Assembly (NCBI GenBank): GCA_946405575.1
Contig: CAMJHP010000014.1
Location: forward strand, 1-56,239
Length of the DNA: 56,239 bases
Direction: 5' to 3'
From: an uncultured Bacteroidales bacterium
GTDB lineage: Bacteria > Bacteroidota > Bacteroidia > Bacteroidales > F082
The position numbers and the translations under genes were made by a program. Below the pieces are notes generated by a model, which had not been told where the DNA came from, did no database searches, and was given only the letters and a program-made list of their open reading frames with translations. This document shows, piece after piece, positions 51,296 to 56,239 of the stretch. How positions within the stretch are numbered: position 1 is the first letter of the stretch; every line of letters begins with the position of its first letter.

Positions 51296-52306
51296 ATGAA
51301 ACTACTAAAGGAATTATTCAAGATCTACTCACCTTCAGGCAACGAAAAGAAGATGAGGAAATTTATCAAGTGGTGGGTCAGGAACAACATATCCGAAGCC
51401 ACCATTAAGACTGACCAAACAGGAAACATCTATGTGACGAAAGGCGAAGCGGAAACCTATCCATGCTTGGCCGCCCACATCGATCAAGTCCAAAAAATCC
51501 ACAGCAAAGACTTTGAAGCCATCGAGACCAAAGACATTATCATTGGCTTCTCCCGAAAGAACAAGCGACAAGAGGGACTTGGAGCTGATGATAAGGTAGG
51601 AGTTTGGGTGAATCTCAGGTGCCTCCAGAAATTTGATCACATCAAGGCCGTGTTTTTTGTCGGCGAGGAAGTGGGATGTGTAGGCTCAGGGAAATGTGAC
51701 ATGAGCTTTTTCGACGATTGCAGGTTCGTCATCCAATGCGACAGACGAAACGGGAACGACCTGATTACGACTATTGGCGGGTGGACAAATCTATGCTCGC
51801 CCGAATTTGTGAAAGCCATACAACCGGAACTTTTTGGCTACAAGGAAGAGTGTGGCCTTATTACGGATGTTGGAGAGCTTAAAGAACGAGGCCTTAAAGT
51901 ATCGGCCATCAATCTCAGTTGTGGATATTACGAGCCGCATACTGACAGAGAGTTCATTATCAAGGAAGAAGTGCTGAATTGCTTGAAATTTGTCGAGCAT
52001 ATCATCAGCACCTGCACCGATGTCTATCCCCACGAAGACGACGACTGTTTTTTTGGAAGAAACGGATGGGACGACTCATGGGAAGAAGAATATGAGGAGG
52101 CCTATCAAAGCATCGAATGTGACTTGCTCAACCATCCCTGGCTGACCACAGAACAGATACTGAATGCTTACAAGGGCTACTTTTTCTCACTGAAAGAAGG
52201 GGACCTGAGACAAATTATCGAGGAAGTCAAGAACATCAACTTTATCGCCGACACGGACTTATTTTCATTTGAACCTAAAACGCAACAAAATGAAGCCAAA
52301 CTTTAA
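51296..52306 (+). CDS. M20/M28-type metallopeptidase, peptidase-T-like
   Basis: A 336-residue zinc hydrolase. Motifs: AAHIDQVQ (His zinc ligand, Asp), GLGADDKVGVWV (bridging Asp), VFFVGEEVGCVGS (catalytic Glu-Glu) and YYEPHTDREFI (C-terminal His ligand), so the catalytic set looks complete. It is shorter than PepT (407 aa) and seems to lack most of the dimerisation insert. A peptidase encoded in a replication/recombination region is unusual; maturation of a peptide or removal of a host signal is speculation. The ATG at 51296 is preferred to the frame start at 51242. Confidence 0.75.
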   Translation: MKLLKELFKIYSPSGNEKKMRKFIKWWVRNNISEATIKTDQTGNIYVTKGEAETYPCLAAHIDQVQKIHSKDFEAIETKDIIIGFSRKNKRQEGLGADDKVGVWVNLRCLQKFDHIKAVFFVGEEVGCVGSGKCDMSFFDDCRFVIQCDRRNGNDLITTIGGWTNLCSPEFVKAIQPELFGYKEECGLITDVGELKERGLKVSAINLSCGYYEPHTDREFIIKEEVLNCLKFVEHIISTCTDVYPHEDDDCFFGRNGWDDSWEEEYEEAYQSIECDLLNHPWLTTEQILNAYKGYFFSLKEGDLRQIIEEVKNINFIADTDLFSFEPKTQQNEAKL

Positions 52307-52332
52307 AGCAAATACCAAAAGAGAATAGAAAT

Positions 52333-52578
52333 ATGAACAAGAAACAAGTAATCAGCAATCAATCCAACTCAAAAACTAAAAAGGCAGTGGTTGGACAAAT
52401 TGTTAACATGCTCAACAATAACATCCTCGAAAATGCAGGCCCGGAACCTTTCATGGGATGGGTAGAGGACGGTGACGTATTTGTAGACACATTATCTGAA
52501 AGTGAGGTAAATCAGGCAATCGAGCTTTCAATGGAAGTCGCACCATATATCGATAAAATCTCACAGATTCTTGCCTGA
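52333..52578 (+). CDS. Small acidic protein of unknown function
   Basis: An 81-residue acidic protein, MNKKQVISNQSNSKTKK followed by ordered segments (VGQIVNMLNNNIL, VNQAIELSMEVAPYIDKI). Probably helical. It is 26 bp after the peptidase gene on the same strand. Confidence 0.55.
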   Translation: MNKKQVISNQSNSKTKKAVVGQIVNMLNNNILENAGPEPFMGWVEDGDVFVDTLSESEVNQAIELSMEVAPYIDKISQILA

Positions 52579-52610
52579 TGCCATTTCTAAAACACTAAAA
52601 ACAATCAACT

Positions 52611-52835
52611 ATGGCAACTAGAAAAATGACATTAAAGTATTGGAACTCATTATCAAATGGTTCCAAGGAAAGAGCATTGCACCACGTATTTCCAACCATG
52701 AAATGCACTGTTGAAATGCTTTTGGATGAACAACCGAACCTCAAAAACGACTTGTGGAAATTCGTCTGGAGAAAAGTCAGAATCCCGATCGAATCCTATT
52801 ACAAGACGGTAGTTAACGGAACTTATTTACCTTAA
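52611..52835 (+). CDS. Small basic protein of unknown function
   Basis: A 74-residue protein beginning MATRKMTLKYWNSLS and ending YYKTVVNGTYLP. It has four Trp/aromatic positions and is overall basic, so it may bind nucleic acid, but this is a guess from composition. Spacing of 12 bp to the next gene suggests co-transcription. Confidence 0.55.
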   Translation: MATRKMTLKYWNSLSNGSKERALHHVFPTMKCTVEMLLDEQPNLKNDLWKFVWRKVRIPIESYYKTVVNGTYLP

Positions 52836-52847
52836 AAACAAGAAAAT

Positions 52848-53333
52848 ATGAAAACCAATATTAACACGGAGCTATTCAAGAAATATGCACCAAAAAAGAA
52901 AATTGAGATAATCAAATCTCTGACACAAGAAGATCTATTGGCTATCACTCCGAAAACTGTCACAAGGATAGTCAAGGAAGCTGGCGAAGGCAAGAAAGGC
53001 TCGCCCAACAAATACCTTCGAATCAGACTGGGTTTGAGGAAAGGGAACAACTGGAACTCGACGCTTGAAGGTGTTGGAGTTCACAGCAAGAGGCTTTATG
53101 TTAGCCTGTATATTCAAATGGACTCGACTGACACCGAGAACACCGAATACTACAGCACATTCTTTAGCGGAGAGAGATACAGAGGGACATGCCAGGAATC
53201 AGATAGATACGGCAATCCCAACTATCACTATTTCTTCTATGATGACGAGGATAGAGCTGCATGTATTAGAAGCATCCTACTCGAATATGTTTACACCAAG
53301 TACGCTGACAAACTTAACCCTAAAAACGATTGA
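52848..53333 (+). CDS. Protein of unknown function
   Basis: A 161-residue protein. The N-terminal 50 residues are helical and Lys-rich (KKYAPKKKIEIIKSLTQED); the rest is beta-rich with many Tyr, Asp and Glu (RLYVSLYIQMDST, NPNYHYFFYDDEDRAAC). No motif recognised. Neighbours are within 5-12 bp, an operon-like spacing. Confidence 0.55.
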   Translation: MKTNINTELFKKYAPKKKIEIIKSLTQEDLLAITPKTVTRIVKEAGEGKKGSPNKYLRIRLGLRKGNNWNSTLEGVGVHSKRLYVSLYIQMDSTDTENTEYYSTFFSGERYRGTCQESDRYGNPNYHYFFYDDEDRAACIRSILLEYVYTKYADKLNPKND

Positions 53334-53337
53334 TGCT

Positions 53338-53679
53338 ATGGGACTGAGATTATATGTAGCGAAAACCTACAAAGTTGAATTTGACTATGGTATAGCATTC
53401 AACTACAAAGTGAGCGAATTTCACGACTTGCTAGATTCACTGAATGTAAACTATTCAGGCGAGAATTGGGATGATAGGTTCGATGTTGACAAAGAAGAAT
53501 GGCTGAAAGGAATTGAGGCATTGAAGAACCTCGACCAACTTGAAGCATCAGAACGAGAAGACATCAAAAACGCATTAGATTGCTGCGAATATACTCTGGA
53601 AGAAGCAATTGAGCTGTTCCAAGGGTATTATGATGTAGCAGACCCCGATCACGATTACTTAGAATTTCAATTTTTGTAA
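53338..53679 (+). CDS. Small acidic protein of unknown function
   Basis: A 113-residue acidic protein starting MGLRLYVAKTYKVEFDYGIA. An N-terminal beta segment is followed by charged helices (EEWLKGIEALKNLDQLEASE, ALDCCEYTLEEAIELFQGYY). The start is the ATG at 53338, 4 bp after the previous stop; the long frame upstream is shadow. The next gene shares the short string EFDYGIA. Confidence 0.55.
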   Translation: MGLRLYVAKTYKVEFDYGIAFNYKVSEFHDLLDSLNVNYSGENWDDRFDVDKEEWLKGIEALKNLDQLEASEREDIKNALDCCEYTLEEAIELFQGYYDVADPDHDYLEFQFL

Positions 53680-53683
53680 GGCT

Positions 53684-54040
53684 ATGGAACAACTTGAAGA
53701 ATTTGACTATGGAATCGCCGAGTATATTTGGAAGATTCTGAAAACGCAGCAACCTATTGTATGGAGTTGGGGAGTTGATCCTGACTCAGTAAAGACCATC
53801 AAGAACGGCACCCAATTTCATATTCAAGGTTTTCTGATGACTGGAACCGTGAAGATAACCTACGACGAAGGCATGGATCTATTTGACATAGAGTTTCTGC
53901 CAGACGACGACAAGCCCAGGAAAGCAATCTTAGGCTTATATCTTGACCAAATCGTTTCTGTGATAGATAAGCATGTCGAGTATTGCGATAATTATGAGGA
54001 ACGGATTTCTGATGAATACAGGCTTATCGTGGTTCCGTAA
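53684..54040 (+). CDS. Small acidic protein of unknown function
   Basis: A 118-residue acidic protein (MEQLEEFDYGIAEYIWKIL) with a central beta-rich part (GTQFHIQGFLMTGTVKITYD) and a helical end (LDQIVSVIDKHVEYCDN). It is 4 bp after the preceding gene and ends the run of small acidic genes; a hairpin follows at 54071. Confidence 0.55.
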   Translation: MEQLEEFDYGIAEYIWKILKTQQPIVWSWGVDPDSVKTIKNGTQFHIQGFLMTGTVKITYDEGMDLFDIEFLPDDDKPRKAILGLYLDQIVSVIDKHVEYCDNYEERISDEYRLIVVP

Positions 54041-54070
54041 TTATCACATATTTTAAGTTACAACAAAAAA

Positions 54071-54108
54071 GAAGGGAGTGATTGGATTTTTTGCCGGTTG
54101 CTCCCTTC
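54071..54108 (+). terminator. Hairpin ending the small-gene run
   Basis: GAAGGGAG (54071-54078) pairs perfectly with CTCCCTTC (54101-54108); the T-run lies inside the loop rather than after it, so it is a weak intrinsic terminator. Confidence 0.5.
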
Positions 54109-54202
54109 AATCGTTCAAAAATAATGGGTGTTCAAAAATAAATCTGATTACGCCATTTTGAACACCATTCCAACCATTCAACAACAAATCTTTGATTTAA
54201 TT

Positions 54203-54853
54203 ATGAACACTAACAACACCAAGGCGGTCATCTATGCCCGTGTGTCATCCCAAACCGACAGACAAGACACGACAAGACAGGTGGCCGATTTGAAACGATT
54301 CGCCTTATCACAGGAAATGGAAATTGTGAAAACCTTTGAGGAACACATATCCGGGGCGAAAAAGCTTGAGGAACGGGAGATTCTTACGCAGTGCCTCGAA
54401 TACTGCAAGAACAATTCCGTCAATTATCTACTTATCTCAGAACTATCGCGACTTGGACGATCCACGCTCCAGGTTTTGCGAAGCCTTGAGATTCTGCATG
54501 AGGCCAAAGTATGCGTCTATATCCAGAACATCGGCCTTTATTCGCTGCAATCCGATGGTGCGGTCAACCCCGTGGCTTCCATTATGATCACCATACTCGC
54601 AGAAATGTCTAATATTGAGAGAAGCAACATTCAGTATCGTCTCAATAGTGGGCGGCAGCAATATATCAATCGAGGAGGTAAGCTTGGGCGGCGTAAAGGT
54701 AGCGTTAAGACCATCGAGCAAAAGAAGGAGGAATACAAGGAGGTTATATCGCTACTGAAACGCGGGTATAGCATCAGAAATGTGGCTAGGCTGACGGGTT
54801 TTAGCATACAGACCGTGCAGACAATTAAAAACCAATTCGTAAACAATAATTGA
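54203..54853 (+). CDS. Serine recombinase (resolvase/invertase type)
   Basis: A 216-residue small serine recombinase. The catalytic segment AVIYARVSSQTDRQDTTRQV has the nucleophile Ser15; FEEHISGAKKLEEREIL and LLISELSRLGRS carry the catalytic Arg residues; the E-helix ends at about 135; the C-terminal HTH (about 175-216, SIRNVARLTGFSIQTVQTIK) binds DNA. Length fits resolvase/invertase types that act at a res site or invert segments, rather than large integrases. It is the only recombinase recognised in the window. The ATG at 54203 is chosen over 54128 for a normal N-terminus. Confidence 0.9.
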   Translation: MNTNNTKAVIYARVSSQTDRQDTTRQVADLKRFALSQEMEIVKTFEEHISGAKKLEEREILTQCLEYCKNNSVNYLLISELSRLGRSTLQVLRSLEILHEAKVCVYIQNIGLYSLQSDGAVNPVASIMITILAEMSNIERSNIQYRLNSGRQQYINRGGKLGRRKGSVKTIEQKKEEYKEVISLLKRGYSIRNVARLTGFSIQTVQTIKNQFVNNN

Positions 54854-54867
54854 AAGGAGGAACAACC

Positions 54868-54939
54868 ATGATTAGCATTTTGGAACACATCAAGACAGCA
54901 TTTCTGAAAATCATCAAAGACATCGTTATCATCTATTAA
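54868..54939 (+). CDS. 23-aa amphipathic micropeptide
   Basis: A 23-codon ORF beginning MISILEHIKTAFLKI and ending IVIIY. It has a strong SD (GAAAGGAGG) 7-8 nt before the ATG. Ile, Leu and Phe alternate with Lys, His, Glu and Asp, giving an amphipathic helix similar in character to phenol-soluble-modulin or type I toxin peptides. It sits 14 bp after the serine recombinase and 19 bp before the next gene. Confidence 0.5.
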   Translation: MISILEHIKTAFLKIIKDIVIIY

Positions 54940-54958
54940 AAAGAAAGGAGAACAAATT

Positions 54959-55543
54959 ATGCCAAACTGGGCTTCAACTTCTTATGTATTTAAAGCAAAG
55001 AATCAAGAACAAGCGAAAGACCTTTATGAAAAAATCGACAGCCTCGCCAAAATGGAAAAGCCACTTGTTGAAAATGGCTTTGGTAAACTATGGATGGGCT
55101 GCTTGGTTAACTTACTCGGCGGTGACTGGAATAAAGTGTACTGCCGTGGAGAAATAATCGACTACAACCTTACCGACGGCCATGTATGTATATCATGTGA
55201 AACTGCTTGGGACGAAATGCCTGAGTTTAGACACTTCCTTGAACAGCAATATCCAGGCTCCAAAATCTACTATTGTGTGGAAGAATGCGGTAATGAAGTA
55301 TATGCCACAAACGATGCCGACGGAGAGTGTTTCAAAGACCGATACTGCCTCGACTCTTATGATGGCTTGGAATACTTTGAGACCATAGAAGAAGCAGCTG
55401 AGTACATCGGGGAAATCATTGGGAAGGAACTAAAATCAGACTTTGCCGAGATTGAGAACGCCATCGACAACTATATGGAAGAGCATAACAACGATGAAAA
55501 ATGTTGGATGAGTCTCCATAAATTTGATGTGGTTGATGATTGA
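54959..55543 (+). CDS. Acidic protein, possibly DUF1281/Api92-like ferredoxin fold
   Basis: A 194-residue acidic protein. The start MPNWASTSYVFKAKN recalls the MPNWC-type N-termini of Api92-like/DUF1281 proteins of phages and plasmids, whose fold is ferredoxin-like; the central LGGDWNKVYCRGEIIDY segment fits loosely. The Asp/Glu-rich C-terminus ends in an acidic tail. A strong SD (AAAGAAAGGAG) precedes the ATG. No function is established. Confidence 0.6.
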   Translation: MPNWASTSYVFKAKNQEQAKDLYEKIDSLAKMEKPLVENGFGKLWMGCLVNLLGGDWNKVYCRGEIIDYNLTDGHVCISCETAWDEMPEFRHFLEQQYPGSKIYYCVEECGNEVYATNDADGECFKDRYCLDSYDGLEYFETIEEAAEYIGEIIGKELKSDFAEIENAIDNYMEEHNNDEKCWMSLHKFDVVDD

Positions 55544-55553
55544 AGCGACAGGG

Positions 55554-55579
55554 AAACGGACTGTAAAAAGTCCGTTTTT
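55554..55579 (+). terminator. Intrinsic terminator at the right edge of the accessory region
   Basis: AAACGGACT (55554-55562) pairs with AGTCCGTTT (55569-55577) around a 6-nt loop, followed by T-rich sequence. Confidence 0.85.
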
Positions 55580-55772
55580 CTTTTTTTTTCGATACCAATG
55601 GAGCTTTATTGGCGGACAGGGATTAAGCAGTGGCGAAATGGTGGCGGCAGAGGCACTTGGCGGCTGCAACTGCGCTTCCAACTCACAAAGCGCGATGGAC
55701 GATGGCAGCTCACTGAAGCAAGGGCATCGACATATTGAGAATAAAACAACTTTTCCGAAAAAATTGAAATAC

Positions 55773-55819
55773 AATCCGCAAAATGTGAAATTACCGTTTT
55801 GCGGATTCTTCGTTTTTTT
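55773..55819 (+). terminator. Perfect hairpin with T-run upstream of the flavodoxin-like gene
   Basis: AATCCGCAAAA (55773-55783) pairs perfectly with TTTTGCGGATT (55797-55807), followed by CTTCG and seven T. It sits just before the ATG at 55837, so it may end an upstream transcript or act as a leader attenuator. The stretch 55580-55772 has no accepted gene. Confidence 0.7.
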
Positions 55820-55836
55820 GCAAAAACTAAATCACT

Positions 55837-56239
55837 ATGAAAGCAACAAGACTAATCATCGCAGCATTTGCCCTGCTTATAGCCACGGGCTGCAACGGAC
55901 AAAGCAAACAAGAAGTCAAACCATCAAATAACACAGCAATGAGCAAATCCATCGTCATCTTCTTCTCCCATGCGGGCGACAATTACAGCGTGGGCAACAT
56001 CGAGGTCGGCAATACCAAGATTGTGGCCGACTACATCTCGGAAATCGCGGGTGCGGACCAGTTTGAAATCGTCACCCACAAATACGACGGCATGGCCTAC
56101 ACGCCGCTCATCAACCTCGCCAAGGAGGAGGCCAACCGTGGCGAACTGCCACCTTACGAGGGCGACGCCCCCGACTTTGCACAGTACGACACCGTCTTCA
56201 TCGGCGGTCCCGTGTGGTGGGGCACCTACCCGCAGGTGA
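55837..56239 (+). CDS. Flavodoxin-like lipoprotein, truncated by the window end
   Basis: The first 134 codons of a gene that runs off the right edge without a stop. It has a signal peptide and a lipobox-like ATGC (Cys about 19), then a flavodoxin domain of the family that starts SIVIFFSHAGDNYSVGNIE and has GNTKIVADYI (FMN phosphate region) and FIGGPVWWGTYP. The lipobox suggests anchoring at the membrane, with FMN-dependent electron transfer. GC content is higher than in the accessory region, fitting chromosome. It is in a different frame from the stop-to-stop frame that begins at 55970. Confidence 0.8.
   Translation, partial: MKATRLIIAAFALLIATGCNGQSKQEVKPSNNTAMSKSIVIFFSHAGDNYSVGNIEVGNTKIVADYISEIAGADQFEIVTHKYDGMAYTPLINLAKEEANRGELPPYEGDAPDFAQYDTVFIGGPVWWGTYPQV

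Larger units (their letters stand above)
30926..55579. mobile_element. Integrated accessory region (mobile-element-like)
   Basis: Limits are approximate: from the promoter of the 524-aa gene to the terminator after the 194-aa gene. Supporting gene content: VirE-N/BT4734-type primase-like protein, DUF3871, Sak annealing protein, PD-(D/E)XK exonuclease, excisionase-like HTH protein, solitary Dam, RepA-like ATPase, Y-family polymerase, small serine recombinase, and many small hypotheticals. Several genes use strong SD sequences, unlike the chromosomal genes. No integrase of tyrosine type, relaxase, coupling protein, or virion gene is recognised. No att repeats or tRNA gene were identified. Confidence 0.55.

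Noticed and set aside
53392..53712. Direct repeat EFDYGIA in two neighbouring proteins
   Set aside because: Only seven residues are shared and the surrounding sequence differs, so it is not evidence of duplication by itself.
55970..56239. 89-codon plus-strand frame at the right edge (Arg/Thr/Ser-rich)
   Set aside because: It is out of frame with the flavodoxin-like lipoprotein starting at 55837, which has a signal peptide and family motifs and simply lacks a stop in the window.
1..56239. tRNA, rRNA, CRISPR arrays and insertion sequences
   Set aside because: Looked for T-arm-like GGTTCRA patterns, rRNA-like stretches, regularly spaced repeats and transposase motifs; none was convincing by eye. 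A covariance-model scan would be decisive.

Overview
The window looks like a chromosome segment of a gut- or rumen-type Bacteroidales bacterium carrying a large integrated accessory region. Pointers to the lineage are: many promoters of the Bacteroidetes form TAnnTTTG, most chromosomal genes lacking a Shine-Dalgarno (SD) sequence, lipoproteins with Bacteroidetes-type lipoboxes, a prokaryotic HU-CCDC81/SPOR protein, a queuine tRNA-ribosyltransferase of the zinc-ligand-free form, and accessory genes (VirE-N/BT4734 primase-like, DUF3871) typical of Bacteroidetes mobile elements.

Left part (1-30.6 kb) is core chromosome. It opens with surface lipoproteins (one with two FN3-like domains and a FISUMP/C-type-lectin-like tail, one with DnaJ-like CxxC repeats), then a YitT permease and peptidase T. 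A glycan/envelope block follows: DUF2079 protein, two GT39-type membrane glycosyltransferases overlapping a membrane-bound PHP-domain protein, and a GT2 glycosyltransferase. Next come tgt, an LptF/G permease, a deoxynucleoside kinase, kdsB overlapping an HU-SPOR protein, trmB and a HerA/DUF853 ATPase. At 20.1-21.5 kb a structured leader RNA precedes a second FISUMP lipoprotein whose end looks like a diversity-generating-retroelement variable region, followed by a repeat-rich non-coding stretch. Then pcm, Gfo/Idh oxidoreductase, lipoprotein, a WcaJ-like sugar transferase, tdk, an acidic protein, rsmI, an outer-membrane-like protein, an FMN-binding lipoprotein and udk.

Accessory region (about 30.9-55.6 kb): a 524-aa protein with a strong promoter; an operon of HTH protein, small proteins, Dam-type methylase and a membrane-anchored RepA-like ATPase with a C-terminal HTH; a Y-family polymerase with its YolD partner; a helicase-like protein with an altered Walker A motif next to an array of hairpins; a VirE-N primase-like protein; a GNAT enzyme; tiny SD-driven membrane peptides; a phage-type recombination pair (Sak annealing protein plus PD-(D/E)XK exonuclease) behind DUF3871; a peptidase-T-like M20 enzyme; many small acidic proteins; and one small serine recombinase. 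No tyrosine integrase, relaxase, conjugation or virion gene is visible, so this is a replication/recombination/accessory module whose transfer genes are missing or unrecognised.

Right edge (55.8 kb to end) returns to chromosome-like sequence with a flavodoxin-like lipoprotein cut by the window end.

Most novel-looking: the leader RNA at 20.25-20.41 kb, the operon at 32.8-37.1 kb (a 53-aa protein resembling the ATPase's membrane anchor, and two micro-ORFs sharing NLxPRxRSPT), the micropeptides at 46.5 and 54.9 kb, and the hairpin array at 41.7-42.2 kb.
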